Made by a program: the position numbers and the translations under genes
Part shown: piece after piece, positions 53,502 through 63,244 of the stretch
Numbering within the stretch: position 1 is the stretch's first letter
How the letters are laid out: every line of letters starts with the position of its first letter
From: Sorangium aterium
GTDB taxonomy: Bacteria; Myxococcota_A; Polyangia; Polyangiales; Polyangiaceae
DNA: 64,000 nt
Reading direction: 5' to 3'
NCBI RefSeq assembly: GCF_028368935.1
Contig: NZ_JAQNDK010000001.1
Span: 3,038,001 to 3,102,000 of the forward strand
Notes under the pieces: model-generated
The model's input: the letters and a program-made list of their open reading frames with translations, nothing else
Told to the model about the DNA's origin: nothing
Databases searched by the model: none

Positions 53502-54559
53502 GAGCGCTTCTCCCGGTCCTTGCGCATCGCGAGCCCGAGCGAGACGCAGAACTGCGCCGCCCGGAGCCGGAGCAGCTCCTGGTTGACTTCCTTCGCTTCC
53601 ACGGTGATGCGCTCCATCGGCTGGATCAGCTCGACGGCCACCCGGGCGCGCCGCCCGATCGCGGCGGGCAGCGCCGGCAGGTTCGACGAGCCGCCAGTCA
53701 GGTAGATGCGGTGCATGTCGCCCTCACCGCTCGTGGCCAGGAAGAAGTCGAGCGAGCGCTGGATCTCCCCGGCGATGGAGTCGCACACCTGCTCGATGGT
53801 CTCGATGACCTGCGCGGGCACGCCGCCCGGCCCCGAGGTCACGCTGGCGCACTTGAACTCCTCGGCCTGCTCGAAGCTGATGCCGAGCTTCCGCTGGATC
53901 TGCTCGGTGATGTAGTTGCCGCCGTTGCCGATGTCGCGGGTGAACGCGCTCGCGCCGCGCGACACGATGTTGATCGACGCGAGGCTCGCGCCGACGTTGA
54001 TGATGGCGAACGTCTGGTCCGGCGGGATGCCGCGGTTCACCTCGAACAGGTTCTGGACGGTGAACGCGTCGATGTCGACCACCATGGGCTTGAGCTTCGC
54101 CGTCCTGGCGATCTGGGTGTAGTCGTTGATCTCGTCGCGCTTCGCGGCGACGAGCAGGAGGTCCATCTGCCCGGCCTCGGGGCGCCGGCGCAGCACCTCG
54201 TAGTCGACGTGGACGTCCTTGATGTCGAAGGGGATGTGCTGCTCGGCCTCCCACTGGATCTGCTCGTCCAGCTCGGCGGCGGTCATGAGCGGCACCGTGA
54301 TCTTGCGGATGATGACCGCCTGACCGCTGATGCTGAGCGCGATCTCGCGCTGGCGGATCTTGGCCTCGGAGAAGGCCCGGCCGAGCGCCTCCACGATGGC
54401 CTGCGCGTTCATGACGTGGCCGTCGACGATGGCCTGCGGCGCGAGCGGCGCGTACCCGAGCCGCACGAGGCCATAGCCTCTGCGGCCTTCCTTGATCTGA
54501 GCGATCTTGATCGCGCTCGATCCGATATCGACCCCGATCAAGTTCTTGCCTTCCGACAT
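53498..54559 (-). CDS. pilM: Type IV pilus assembly protein PilM (actin-like ATPase)
   Basis: This 353-aa actin-fold protein has the phosphate-1 motif LIGVDIGSSAIKIAQIK at residues 7-23, the IQWEAEQHIPFDI block, the phosphate-2-type segment FAIINVGASLASINIV and the IYLTGGSSNLPAL adenosine motif. PilM binds the N-terminus of PilN on the cytoplasmic side. The ATG at 54559 begins the fold. It is the first gene of pilMNOPQ, and with the others probably supports gliding/twitching motility in this organism. Confidence 0.95.
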   Translation of the reverse strand: MSEGKNLIGVDIGSSAIKIAQIKEGRRGYGLVRLGYAPLAPQAIVDGHVMNAQAIVEALGRAFSEAKIRQREIALSISGQAVIIRKITVPLMTAAELDEQIQWEAEQHIPFDIKDVHVDYEVLRRRPEAGQMDLLLVAAKRDEINDYTQIARTAKLKPMVVDIDAFTVQNLFEVNRGIPPDQTFAIINVGASLASINIVSRGASAFTRDIGNGGNYITEQIQRKLGISFEQAEEFKCASVTSGPGGVPAQVIETIEQVCDSIAGEIQRSLDFFLATSGEGDMHRIYLTGGSSNLPALPAAIGRRARVAVELIQPMERITVEAKEVNQELLRLRAAQFCVSLGLAMRKDREKRS

Positions 54560-54906
54560 CCCGTCCGTCCTGCTCCGCGCCCGCCGTGGTGAAGCAAGGG
54601 AAGCCCGGGCTGCGTTGCCCGGCTCCCGGGCGCCCGATCCCCTGTGATCGCCTCTGGTCGCTTCTGGCGAAGCTTCGCACCACCGGGGATCGCTGGGCAA
54701 AAAACCGCTTTACGCTCGCCTCCTGCCCGCCTATCGAAGTTCGACACGCGGTGCTGCGCCGCCGGTCGGGCCGGCGAGCGCGCGCCAGCCCAGGGTAGCA
54801 CCGTCCGGGGCTCGGTCGTCGGGCACGGATGACGTCAGGTCAGAGTCCCCTCATGCATCCGGAGTTCTCCCGTTTCTGCGGCATCGGCCCCCGCGCCGGG
54901 GCCGCG
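54560..54906. other. Divergent intergenic region between pilM and the peptidase gene
   Basis: No gene is supported. It must hold the promoter of pilMNOPQ (leftward) and that of the LysM-peptidase gene (rightward). A CCGGGC/GCCCGG repeat occurs near 54605-54622. Short frames at 54586-54832 are not convincing. Confidence 0.4.
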
Positions 54907-56043
54907 ATGGAGCCCACCTCTCGGTCGTCGCGCCCATCGCGGCTGCGATGTGCGCTCGCCGCCCTCGCGGCGGCGTTTCTCCTGAGCGCCGCGCCCGGCA
55001 CGGCGGTCGCCGAGGACGGCCAGCACACGGTCTACGCCGGCCAGACGCTCGGCAAGATCGCGAAGCGGTACCGCATCACGGTCGACGCGCTCCGCGAGGC
55101 GAACGGGCTCAAGCCTGGCCAGCGCATCCACCCGGGCCTCGTCCTCGTGATCCCGGAGCGGGGTGAGCCCGGCGCGCGCGCGCGGTCCACGCGCGCCGCG
55201 CCCGGCCGGGCCGCCGCGCTGCGCGACGAGCGGGAGCGGAGCCGCGGCGCCAGCGCGAAGGAGCGCGACGCCGAGGCCGGTCCCCGGGGGAAGGGGTCGG
55301 CGAAGAGGGACGCGGCGAAGGCCGATCCCCGGTCGATGCCGCCGAACAAGCGCTATGCGCAGCGACCCAAGCGCCCTGGGTGGGTCCGCCTGGCGCGAGG
55401 CGCCGAGCGGCTGGACCTCCAGCTGCTCACGCCGAAGGGGCGGCTCGTGCCCAAGGCCCTCCCCAAGCTCAGCCGGCTGATGCGCGCGTCCCCCACCGCC
55501 TCGATACCCATCGATCCCCGGCTCGCCACGCTGATAGCGATGGTGAGCGACCACTTCGGCGGCAGGACCCTCCGCGTCGTCAGCGGTTATCGCCCCTACT
55601 CCCCCACCCAGTACACCCCGCACTCCAACCACAACCACGGTCGCGCCGTCGATTTCATGGTCGAGGGCGTGCCCAACACCGTGGTCCGCGATTTCTGCCG
55701 AGGTTTCCGCAACGCAGGTGTCGGATATTATCCCAACTCTACGTTCGTTCACCTGGACGTCAGATCAGATAAAGTCTACTGGGTGGATTACTCGGGGCCT
55801 GGAGAGGCGCCGCGCTACGAGGGAGCGAAGGGTTCCGTCGCGGCCGATGAAGCGGCGCGCGATGTCCCTGTGTCCGCGGAAGAAGAGGTGTATGGGTCAG
55901 GCGAGCCCCGTGCCCCTCAGCCGCAACCCATGAATACTACAGGGACAAACTCGGACACGGCGCACAGCGGCGGCGGGACGGAGAAGGGCCTGGGGTCAGG
56001 TTCACCCACCCTTGCTCCTGAAACTTCGCCTGCGAAAAGGTGA
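54907..56043 (+). CDS. LysM and DUF882/M15-like cell-wall peptidase
   Basis: This protein is 378 aa from the ATG at 54907, with a signal peptide cleaved after TAVA; longer forms start at 54853 or 54829. A LysM peptidoglycan-binding repeat spans about residues 38-82 (HTVYAGQTLGKIAKRYRIT). After a charged linker (85-170), the C-terminal domain matches DUF882/YcbK-like peptidases: SGYRPYSPTQY, then HSNHNHGRAVDF, the metal-binding HxxGxxxD, and STFVHLDV with its second His. It should cut peptide cross-bridges or remodel the wall. The acidic, Gly-rich C-terminal 100 residues look disordered. It is next to the divergent pil operon. Confidence 0.85.
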   Translation: MEPTSRSSRPSRLRCALAALAAAFLLSAAPGTAVAEDGQHTVYAGQTLGKIAKRYRITVDALREANGLKPGQRIHPGLVLVIPERGEPGARARSTRAAPGRAAALRDERERSRGASAKERDAEAGPRGKGSAKRDAAKADPRSMPPNKRYAQRPKRPGWVRLARGAERLDLQLLTPKGRLVPKALPKLSRLMRASPTASIPIDPRLATLIAMVSDHFGGRTLRVVSGYRPYSPTQYTPHSNHNHGRAVDFMVEGVPNTVVRDFCRGFRNAGVGYYPNSTFVHLDVRSDKVYWVDYSGPGEAPRYEGAKGSVAADEAARDVPVSAEEEVYGSGEPRAPQPQPMNTTGTNSDTAHSGGGTEKGLGSGSPTLAPETSPAKR

Positions 56044-56195
56044 GCTGTCGCGGCCGCTGGCTATAATCCACACACTGAACATCCGCACCAGACACAATTG
56101 CACGGCTCTGCCTTGCACGCTGCGAGAGTTGTGGCACCAATCCACCTCACGTGCAGCAATCGACCCGACTGCAGCGGGAGGGGCACGCTCCTCCC

Positions 56196-57149
56196 ATGTC
56201 GCTCCCCGCATGCTGTGACGGGGGCGAGTTCGTCCAGCCGGTCGCCCTGGGCGCGACGTGTCCGGTCGTTCCGTGTGAGCACGCGCTGATCGAGGCGCCT
56301 TCTGCCCTCGGCCTCGATGGAGCGCCGAGCATCGCGGTGCAGGGGGCGGGCGCGTCGCTCGCCCACGAGCTTTGGGAGTCCGCGGAGGTCGCGTCAAGGT
56401 GCGCGCACGACATTTGGGAATCCGTGGAGGCCACGTCTGCCTGCGCCTACGAGGGTCCGTGGCGGTCGCTGGCGCCGGAGGGCGAGCCGGACAGCGGCTC
56501 GCATAGCCCGCCGCGCTGTACCGACGCGGCCTGCCCGGGCGGGCCGCGCGACCACGAGCCGACGTGCACGCCGCTCCGCCCGGAGGTGCTGCAGGGGTAC
56601 TTCCCGCTCGTCCGCAAGCTGGTGCGGCAGGTGTCGCGCCACCTGCCGCCCAACGTGCAGCGCGACGACCTGCTCAGCGCGGGGATGCTCGGGCTCGTCG
56701 ACTCGATCCGCAAGAACGGCGGGAGCGACGGCGAGACGTTCGCCGGCTACGCGAAGCTCCGGATCCGCGGCGCGATCGTCGATGAGCTCCGCGCGCAGGA
56801 CTGGCTCTCGCGGCGAGCGCGCGAGGCGGTCGAGGCGGAAGCCGCCGGCAAGGTCGGCGGCGCGACCGTCTTCGTGAGCCTGAGCGAGGTGACCCCGACC
56901 GAGGAGTCGGTGCACATGTCCGGCGAAGACGATCCGATCGAGGCGATCTCGGCGCAGGCGACCCGGCGGGCGCTGTCCTTCGCGATCGCGCAGCTCCCGG
57001 AGCGGGAGCGGCGCGTGATCGGCATGTACTACTTCGAAGGGGCGAAGCTGAAGGACATCGGCGCAGAGCTCGGGATCGGCGAGCCCCGCGTCTCGCAGCT
57101 GCACACGCGCGCGCTCGGCATGCTGCGAGGCATGCTGTCCCACGCCTGA
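56196..57149 (+). CDS. RNA polymerase sigma factor, FliA/WhiG-like (sigma-70 family)
   Basis: The frame from the ATG at 56196 is 317 aa; a GTG at 56151 is a longer option. The sigma domains occupy the second half: sigma-2 (PLVRKLVRQVSRHLPPNVQ, then LLSAGMLGLVDSIRKNGG and FAGYAKLRIRGAIVDELRAQD with the -10 region block) and sigma-4 (LPERERRVIGMYYFEGAKLK, then IGIGEPRVSQLHTRAL). Between them the sigma-3 part is as in FliA/WhiG/SigB proteins. The first 130 residues are unusual for the family: Cys-rich and with a 14-residue tandem repeat. No anti-sigma gene is adjacent. The target genes are not known; FliA-type factors often control motility or development. Confidence 0.87.
   Translation: MSLPACCDGGEFVQPVALGATCPVVPCEHALIEAPSALGLDGAPSIAVQGAGASLAHELWESAEVASRCAHDIWESVEATSACAYEGPWRSLAPEGEPDSGSHSPPRCTDAACPGGPRDHEPTCTPLRPEVLQGYFPLVRKLVRQVSRHLPPNVQRDDLLSAGMLGLVDSIRKNGGSDGETFAGYAKLRIRGAIVDELRAQDWLSRRAREAVEAEAAGKVGGATVFVSLSEVTPTEESVHMSGEDDPIEAISAQATRRALSFAIAQLPERERRVIGMYYFEGAKLKDIGAELGIGEPRVSQLHTRALGMLRGMLSHA
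56361..56444 (+). repeat. 42-bp tandem duplication inside the sigma-factor gene
   Basis: Two imperfect copies of a 42-bp unit start near 56364 and 56406. They encode AHELWESAEVASRC and AHDIWESVEATSAC, differing at several positions but keeping the LWES/IWES core. They lie in the extra N-terminal part of the sigma factor. Confidence 0.6.
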
Positions 57150-57162
57150 CCGCCGCCCGCGC

Positions 57163-59874
57163 TCAGGGGGCGAGCCGGCGCGCCCGGCCGGGCATCGCGA
57201 CGCCGACCGCGAAGAGCGCGGTCTCCTCGTAGGTCTGCTGCAGGGCGGGGTCGCCGGAGGCCCGGTGCACGAACGCGTTGCGGTGCGCGCCGCGATCGAG
57301 CGCGACCGCGCGGGCGCAGCCGAGGTCGAGCAACGCCTCGGTCGTCGCCTCGTCGCTGTCGAAGGTGGTCGTGGCCACGAGCAGCGTGCCGTCGTCGAGC
57401 ACGCAGGCAGCGCTGCGGCGGCGCATGGTCCCGATCTCGCGCGCCTCCGGCCGCAGCCTGCCGTCGTCGGCGGTGAGCGGCAGCTCGGTCGCGTCCGCGC
57501 CCGGCGCGAGCGGGGCGCCGCCCGCCGGGCGGATCTCGATGCGGCCCTGGCGGACCAGCAGCAAGCCTCCCTCGCCGCGGAAGCGAAGGCCGACGGTGCC
57601 GCCCACGGCGAGCCCGCGCGGGCCCCGCCGCCGACCGGTGCCGACGCCGATCGCCGCGAGGACCTGCCGCCGCTCGTCGGCCGGCACCTCGGCGTCGAGC
57701 TTCGGCGCGCTCCGCGGCGAGATCTCGCGCGAGCCGGCGCGGAGACGGAACAGGAACCGGTCCGGAGCGAAGGCGTGGACGCGGACCTGCGCGCCGAGGT
57801 GCACGGTGTCGGCGGCGTACACCGCCGGGCTCCACGCCGGGGGCGGCTGCGCGCCGCCGTCCTCGGTCCAGCCCGCGCTCTCGCCCGGCAGCGACAGGTC
57901 CGGCGCGGGGGCACCGTGCGTCCAGCGCGACTCGAAGAAGAGAAAGGGGCGCGGCGACGCGGCCGAGGCGTGCTCCGGCGGCGCGATCGACATCGCGGGC
58001 GAGAGGCGCTCGGCGGTCAAGATGCCGTCCTGCTGGGGGCTCAGGAAGGCGACGCCGAGGGGGTCCGGCGCCCTGCCCAGCGAGACGCCGGAGAGGCACC
58101 CGGCGCGCTCGAGCGCCGCCCGGAGCGCGGCCGCGTCGAGGGCGCTGCCCCACGCGTGGACCACGAAGCCGCGGTCGGTCATGCACAGCGCCGCGCGCTC
58201 GACGATCAGGTCGTCGCCGTCGTCGGGTGAGAGCGCCGCGCTGGCGGGGGCGCGCTCCGCGGGAGGGCCGGCGAGGATGGCGAGCGGGGCCGCGGCGCTC
58301 CCTGCCTCGAAGAGCGAAGGGCCCTGCCAGAGCGCCCAGGGGAAGCGCGTGGATCCCTCCGCGCGGGGCGCGCCGGGGCTCGAGGCCGCCGGGCGCTGCC
58401 AGAGCGCCCAGGGGACGCGCTCGACATCCCCGCCCGACGGCCATGCGCCGAAGTACGGCCGGCCCGAGAGGTCGACCCCGAGCGTCGCCGCGCCGTCGCG
58501 CGGGGGCACGATCGCGCGGCCGCCGACGACCATGCCGAGCGCCTCCGCCCCCGCGCGGGGCGCGCCCGGCCCGCGCGGGGAGGCGCCGAGGCCGATGGCG
58601 CCGCGGAGCGTCGACGCGTGGGGGAGCTGCCCCGTGCCGCGCGGGCCGACGGTCGGCCTGGGCGCCTCGTATCCCGCCTGCAAGGTGAACCGGATGTGCC
58701 GCGTGTCGATCGCGAGCAGGTGGACGCGCAGCTCCGGCCGCCGCGGATCGGGCCGGAGGGTCGTCGCGGCGAACGGGCTGGAGGGGCGCTGCGGATCGTC
58801 CTCGACGCCGGGGAGCGCGCGCGGGAGCGAGGGCGCCACCAGCACCCAGGCGCCCTCCCCCGGGAGCGGGGGATCGACCGCCGGCGCGACCGGCGGCGGC
58901 GGCCAGAGCGAGGGCCACCCCTCCGGCGCGGGCTCGGGCGACGCGGGGCCTCGGGTCACGTACGCGGCGGCCTGCGCGGCGCGGACCCTCGCCGTCGCGC
59001 GGTCCGCGGCGAGCGCGAGCCGCTCGACCGCGGCCGCCGCCGTCGGACCGAGCAGGCGCTCGGCGGACGGCCCGGCGAGCTCCCCGAGCGAGGGGATGCG
59101 GCGCGGGAGGTGGTGCGCGCGGGCGACGAACGGATCACGTCCGCCCGTGTCGACCTCCCCGGTGCTGGCGTTGAGCGCCGCCGGGACCGCCTCCGGCCCG
59201 AGCGCCATCACCAGGCCCTCGTCGACGAGGTCGAGCCGCGCCGACGCGGGCGGGTTGTCGAACGAGATCTCGGTGCGCGACGCGCCGTCGACGCTCCCGG
59301 TCTCGAGCCAGCCGTCGATCGCCGCGCGGAGCCGCTCGCCGAGGGGCCGCGCACCCGCGCGCCCATCGCCGCCAAAATCGAGCTGCGTGATCCCCTGCAC
59401 GACGCCGAAGGCGGAGGTGGTCACCGCGACGCGGCTGCCGCGGGCGACGAGGCCGCGATCATCGCCGAGGAACGTCTCGGTCAGGTTGCGCACGCCGTCC
59501 AGGCTCACCGGCCGGCCGGAGCGGGTGAGCCGCACGCGCGCGCGGTACAGGTCGGCGGCGCCGCGCCCGTCAGGCGCGCGCTCCGCGTCGGGCCCGCGCT
59601 CCGCGTCGCCCGGGCGCGGGACGCCTAGAAACAGCACCCGCCGGCCCAGGAGCGCGTCGGACAAGAACCCGCCGCGCTCCTCCCAGACGAAGTCGTCCGG
59701 GCCGACGGCGCCGCCGATCGCCTCCCCGAGCATCCCGGCGATGGCGTCCGCGGTCCGCGCCGGCGGGGGCGGCGCCGAGAGCCGCGCGACGGCCCCGAGA
59801 AGAGCGATGCCGAGCGCGATCGGGAGCCGGCCGCGCAGGTGATCGATCCAGGGCGAGAGCGGTCGGTCCGTCAT
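57163..59874 (-). CDS. Large membrane-anchored protein with phosphodiester-glycosidase-like domain
   Basis: This is a 903-aa protein. It starts with a membrane helix ([16 protein letters not shown]) and then a large Ala/Pro/Gly-rich exported part. In the middle (about residues 440-500) the blocks [21 protein letters not shown] and [11 protein letters not shown] resemble the PF09992 phosphodiester glycosidase (NAGPA) family, which has GMMVDGRVLLPP-type text; the C-terminal region [24 protein letters not shown] also fits. The match is partial, so I give this as a lead. The ATG overlaps the stop of the Kal-Kce gene by 4 nt (ATGA), so they are translationally coupled. Confidence 0.7.
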   Translation of the reverse strand: MTDRPLSPWIDHLRGRLPIALGIALLGAVARLSAPPPPARTADAIAGMLGEAIGGAVGPDDFVWEERGGFLSDALLGRRVLFLGVPRPGDAERGPDAERAPDGRGAADLYRARVRLTRSGRPVSLDGVRNLTETFLGDDRGLVARGSRVAVTTSAFGVVQGITQLDFGGDGRAGARPLGERLRAAIDGWLETGSVDGASRTEISFDNPPASARLDLVDEGLVMALGPEAVPAALNASTGEVDTGGRDPFVARAHHLPRRIPSLGELAGPSAERLLGPTAAAAVERLALAADRATARVRAAQAAAYVTRGPASPEPAPEGWPSLWPPPPVAPAVDPPLPGEGAWVLVAPSLPRALPGVEDDPQRPSSPFAATTLRPDPRRPELRVHLLAIDTRHIRFTLQAGYEAPRPTVGPRGTGQLPHASTLRGAIGLGASPRGPGAPRAGAEALGMVVGGRAIVPPRDGAATLGVDLSGRPYFGAWPSGGDVERVPWALWQRPAASSPGAPRAEGSTRFPWALWQGPSLFEAGSAAAPLAILAGPPAERAPASAALSPDDGDDLIVERAALCMTDRGFVVHAWGSALDAAALRAALERAGCLSGVSLGRAPDPLGVAFLSPQQDGILTAERLSPAMSIAPPEHASAASPRPFLFFESRWTHGAPAPDLSLPGESAGWTEDGGAQPPPAWSPAVYAADTVHLGAQVRVHAFAPDRFLFRLRAGSREISPRSAPKLDAEVPADERRQVLAAIGVGTGRRRGPRGLAVGGTVGLRFRGEGGLLLVRQGRIEIRPAGGAPLAPGADATELPLTADDGRLRPEAREIGTMRRRSAACVLDDGTLLVATTTFDSDEATTEALLDLGCARAVALDRGAHRNAFVHRASGDPALQQTYEETALFAVGVAMPGRARRLAP

Positions 59875-61253
59875 CCCTGCGCGCGCGCGCTCCCTCCGGA
59901 AGCCGCGCCGGCCTGGGCCGCCGCGGCGCGCGGGCGGATCCCGAGCAGCTGGCGCGCGCGGTCCGGCTCGACCACCTCGCGGCCGACGCTCCGCGCGAAG
60001 GCGGCGGCGCGCGCGACGAGCGGCGCGCTCCCCTCGGCGAGCACGCCCTTGTCCAGGTAGATGTTGTCCTCCAGCCCAACCCGCGCGTGCCCGCCGAGCT
60101 GCATGGCGAGCTCGGTCATCGGGCGCTGGTGGCGGCCGACGGCGGCGACGCCCCAGGTGGCGCCTTGCGGGATCTGGGTGATCATGAACCGGAGCACGTC
60201 CTCGCGCGCCGCGATGCCGCCGGGCACCCCCAGCACGAACTGGAAGTGGAGCGGCTCCGCGAGGAGCCCCTCGGCGACAAGGCTGAGCGCCTCATGGATA
60301 TGGCCGACCTCATAGCACTCGAGCTCGGCGACGCTCCCCCCCGCGCGGATGCGGGCCGCCATGTCCCGGATGAGGGGCCGGGTATTGTCGAAGATCCCGT
60401 CGCCGAAGTTGAGCGTGCCGCAGTTCAGGGTGGCCATCTCGGGGCTGCAGAGCAGCGGCTGGGCGCGCTCGTCGACGCCCATCCCGACGGCGCCTCCGGT
60501 CGACGTCTGGACGATGACGTCCGTCTTCTCGTGGATCGCGGCGATCGCCTCGGCGAACAGCGCGCGCGACTGGCTCGGCGACCCGTCCGGGTTCCTGACG
60601 TGCAGGTGGACCACCGACGCGCCCGCGTCGCGGCAGCGGGCGGCCTCGTCGGCGAGCTCGCGCGCCGTGATGGGGAGGTGCGGCGTCTGCGCCCGGGTCG
60701 TCTCCGCGCCGACGATCGCGGCCGTCAGGATGAGGGCGCTCTGCGGCGGCGTGACAAGGATCCGGGGGGGCGGCGTGATGATCGGCCGCGGCTCCGGGAG
60801 CTGCGCGTGGTCCGGGGGCGGCGCCGAGAGCGCCGGCAGGACGAGGCGCGGCCGACGCTGGAGCTCCTTCGGGACGACACAGGTGCCGAGCGCCCGGCAC
60901 ACGATGATCGGCTCGGCCAGCGCGTCGGCCGCCGAGGGCGCCACCCCCGCTTCGCGGACGCTGGCGACGACCTTGCGCGCCTCGAACGCCATCGCGCGCG
61001 ACGTGGCGCCGACCTTGGTGACCACCCCGGTCGCCTCGATGAAATCGCCTGCTCGGACCGGGGCGAGGAACTCGACCGCCTCGTACGCGCGGAAGAGCCC
61101 CTCGTCGCCGTCGAGGCGGATCAGGAGCTCGGTGGCGACGTCTCCGAAGAGCGCGAGAATACGCGCTCCATCGCACAGCTCGCCCGCGTAATGTGCGTCG
61201 TGCGCGCCCATCCTGACGCGCAGCGTGACCGTGAGACCAACCCCTGTGCTCAT
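59871..61253 (-). CDS. Fused 3-aminobutyryl-CoA ammonia-lyase (Kal) and 3-keto-5-aminohexanoate cleavage enzyme (Kce/BKACE)
   Basis: This 460-aa protein joins two enzymes. The N-terminal hot-dog domain (residues 1-150) has the Kal-type blocks [39 protein letters not shown] and [17 protein letters not shown]. The C-terminal TIM-barrel (about 172-450) is a BKACE enzyme: [20 protein letters not shown], the Zn motif [11 protein letters not shown], then [10 protein letters not shown], the NCGTLNFGD block and [11 protein letters not shown]. The two activities are successive steps in lysine fermentation and are usually separate genes. The ATG at 61253 begins the hot-dog fold. The promoter would lie in the 58-bp gap to the divergent uppS. 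Confidence 0.9.
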   Translation of the reverse strand: MSTGVGLTVTLRVRMGAHDAHYAGELCDGARILALFGDVATELLIRLDGDEGLFRAYEAVEFLAPVRAGDFIEATGVVTKVGATSRAMAFEARKVVASVREAGVAPSAADALAEPIIVCRALGTCVVPKELQRRPRLVLPALSAPPPDHAQLPEPRPIITPPPRILVTPPQSALILTAAIVGAETTRAQTPHLPITARELADEAARCRDAGASVVHLHVRNPDGSPSQSRALFAEAIAAIHEKTDVIVQTSTGGAVGMGVDERAQPLLCSPEMATLNCGTLNFGDGIFDNTRPLIRDMAARIRAGGSVAELECYEVGHIHEALSLVAEGLLAEPLHFQFVLGVPGGIAAREDVLRFMITQIPQGATWGVAAVGRHQRPMTELAMQLGGHARVGLEDNIYLDKGVLAEGSAPLVARAAAFARSVGREVVEPDRARQLLGIRPRAAAAQAGAASGGSARAQG

Positions 61254-61311
61254 GGGCGTGAAGACTCAACAGTCGACAGTCGGTAGTCAACAAGGGAAAC
61301 TGCCCCCGCCG

Positions 61312-62169
61312 ATGAACCTTGTAGAAGCCAGAAATCTCCCGCGCCACGTCGGAATCATCATGGATGGCAACGGTCGCTGGGCGGAGCTGCGCGGCGAGCC
61401 GCGCGAGGCCGGGCACAAGGCCGGCAGCGCGGCCGTGCGGCGGATCGTGCGCGTCTGCCGGAGGCTCGGCGTCGAGGCGCTGACCCTGTACGCGTTCAGC
61501 GAGCAGAACTGGGCGCGGCCCCAGAACGAGGTCGACGCGCTGATGGGGCTGCTGCGCGAGTACCTGATGAGCGAGCGCTGCGAGATCCTCGAGAACGACA
61601 TCCGCCTTGTCGCGATCGGCGACATCAGCCGGCTCCCCGAGGGCGTGCGCGACGTGCTCGACCCGCTCCGGAAGGCGTCCGCGACGAACCGGCAGATGAC
61701 GCTCGCGCTGGCGCTGTCCTACGGGGCGCGCGAGGAGATCGCCGCCGCGGCGCGCGAGCTCGCGATGGAGGCGGTCGCCGGCAGGCTCGATCCGGAGTCG
61801 ATCGACGGGGAGCTGCTGGCCGCGCGGCTGCCGAGCCTGAGCGTGGGCGAGCCGGATCTCATCATCCGCACCGGCGGCGAGCAGCGGCTCTCCAACTTCC
61901 TGCTCTACGGGGCCGCATACGCCGAGCTGTCGTTCACCGAGCGGCTGTGGCCCGACTTCACCGAGGACGACCTGTTCGCCGCCATCGCGGTTTACCAGCG
62001 GCGCGACGGCGCCGCCCCGCCCGCGCACGACGGGGAGGGCGGCTCCGGGGGCGAGCCGTCGTCCACGTCGCGCGCGGATGCGCTCGACGCGGAGCGGCCG
62101 TGGCGCGCGCGCGAGATCGCCGCGCCCGCCTCGCATGCTTCCCACGACGGCTCACGGACGGGGGTCTGA
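61312..62169 (+). CDS. uppS: Isoprenyl transferase (undecaprenyl pyrophosphate synthase)
   Basis: This is a 285-aa protein. It makes the undecaprenyl carrier for peptidoglycan and other glycans from IPP and FPP. Seen: the N-terminal HVGIIMDGNGRWAE with the catalytic Asp, LTLYAFSEQNWARP, and the C-terminal DLIIRTGGEQRLSNFLLYGAAYAEL. The ATG at 61312 starts a normal N-terminus; longer frames run into the intergenic region. The last 50 residues are a non-conserved Gly/Ser/Ala tail. It is followed by cdsA with a stop/start overlap region, as in many bacteria. Confidence 0.96.
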   Translation: MNLVEARNLPRHVGIIMDGNGRWAELRGEPREAGHKAGSAAVRRIVRVCRRLGVEALTLYAFSEQNWARPQNEVDALMGLLREYLMSERCEILENDIRLVAIGDISRLPEGVRDVLDPLRKASATNRQMTLALALSYGAREEIAAAARELAMEAVAGRLDPESIDGELLAARLPSLSVGEPDLIIRTGGEQRLSNFLLYGAAYAELSFTERLWPDFTEDDLFAAIAVYQRRDGAAPPAHDGEGGSGGEPSSTSRADALDAERPWRAREIAAPASHASHDGSRTGV

Positions 62170-62171
62170 GA

Positions 62172-62993
62172 TTGGCTGCTTCCAACCTCGCGATGCGGGT
62201 CACCACCGCGATCGTGGCCGCTCCCCTGCTCCTCTCGCTGCTCTACCTCGGCCCGAGCTGGGGCTGGGCGGCGCTCGTCGCGGCCGCCTCCGCCATCGGC
62301 GCGCTCGAGCTCTTCGCGATGACGCACGCGGACGACCGCGTCGCGCGGGCCACCGGCGTCGCGCTCACCCTCGCCGTCCTCGGCGTGATCTGGCGGTTCA
62401 GCGGCTCGCCGGGCGCGCTGCTCGCGCTGATCTTCCTGCTCCCGTTCGTCGCGATGCTCGTCACGCTGGTGCGCCTCGGCGAGATGCGCACCGCGGCGCT
62501 GCGCGTGCTGGCGATGACCTTCGGCCCGCTCTACGTCGGCGGCGGGCTCGGCGCGCTGGCGCTCCTCCGCCGCGACGCGGGCGCCGACGGCCCCTCGTTC
62601 GTTGTGCTGGCCCTGCTGCTCTCCTGGTTCTCCGACACAGGCGCCTATTTCGCCGGCCGCTTCCTCGGTCGGCGCAAGCTCTACGAGGCCGTGAGCCCGA
62701 AGAAGACCGTCGAGGGCGCGCTCGGCGGCCTGCTCTTCGCCGTGATCGGCGCGCTCCTTGCCCACTTCTGGTTCCTCCGATCGCTGCCGCTCGTGGACGC
62801 GGTCGCGCTCGCGATCGTCGCGGGCGGCCTCGGTCAGGCCGGAGACCTGGGGGAGTCCCTGTTCAAGCGCTCCTTCGGGATCAAGGACTCTGGCGGGATC
62901 GTCCCCGGCCACGGCGGCATCCTCGACCGCGTCGATGCCCTGCTCGTCACCGGGACCATCACATATCTGTATGTCCTGTGGTCGAGGTCCTGA
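62172..62993 (+). CDS. cdsA: Phosphatidate cytidylyltransferase
   Basis: This is a 273-aa integral membrane enzyme that makes CDP-diacylglycerol from phosphatidic acid and CTP, the branch point to phospholipids. The family signature is complete as SLFKRSFGIKDSGGIVPGH followed by GGILDRVD at the C-terminus. About eight hydrophobic helices fill the rest. The start is set at TTG 62172, 2 nt after the uppS stop, with GGGGG upstream; ATG 62193 is in frame and would shorten it by 7 residues. Confidence 0.94.
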   Translation: MAASNLAMRVTTAIVAAPLLLSLLYLGPSWGWAALVAAASAIGALELFAMTHADDRVARATGVALTLAVLGVIWRFSGSPGALLALIFLLPFVAMLVTLVRLGEMRTAALRVLAMTFGPLYVGGGLGALALLRRDAGADGPSFVVLALLLSWFSDTGAYFAGRFLGRRKLYEAVSPKKTVEGALGGLLFAVIGALLAHFWFLRSLPLVDAVALAIVAGGLGQAGDLGESLFKRSFGIKDSGGIVPGHGGILDRVDALLVTGTITYLYVLWSRS

Positions 62994-63039
62994 ACGGCGT
63001 CGCGCGCCGTGCGCGGTGCGCGGTGCGCGGTTCAACGAC

Positions 63040-63059
63040 CGCGCATCCATCGATGCGCG
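63040..63059 (+). terminator. Hairpin downstream of cdsA
   Basis: A perfect 8-bp CGCGCATC/GATGCGCG stem with a CATC loop lies 47 bp after the cdsA stop. It is preceded by three tandem GCGCGGT copies (63011-63031). It may terminate uppS-cdsA; there is no T run. Confidence 0.4.
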
Positions 63060-63244
63060 ACACCCACATCGCACGCACGCGCCGCCTCGCCGCCCGACGC
63101 AGCTTCCCCGCCGTCAACGCGGCGCCTCCTCGCACACTGGCGGCCTGACGCATCGCCCCGCCCGTCCGGAACCACGATGACGCATCGCATGGTTGCGCCC
63201 GACGTTGAACGGAAGGGCTCGGCGCACTAGAAAGTTACATAGCC

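Noticed and set aside
63205-63233. TTGAAC and TAGAAA with 17-bp spacing before the glutamate dehydrogenase gene
   Set aside because: It matches sigma-70 boxes 4 of 6 each, but the -10 lies only 11 nt before the ATG, leaving no room for a leader; I do not rely on it.
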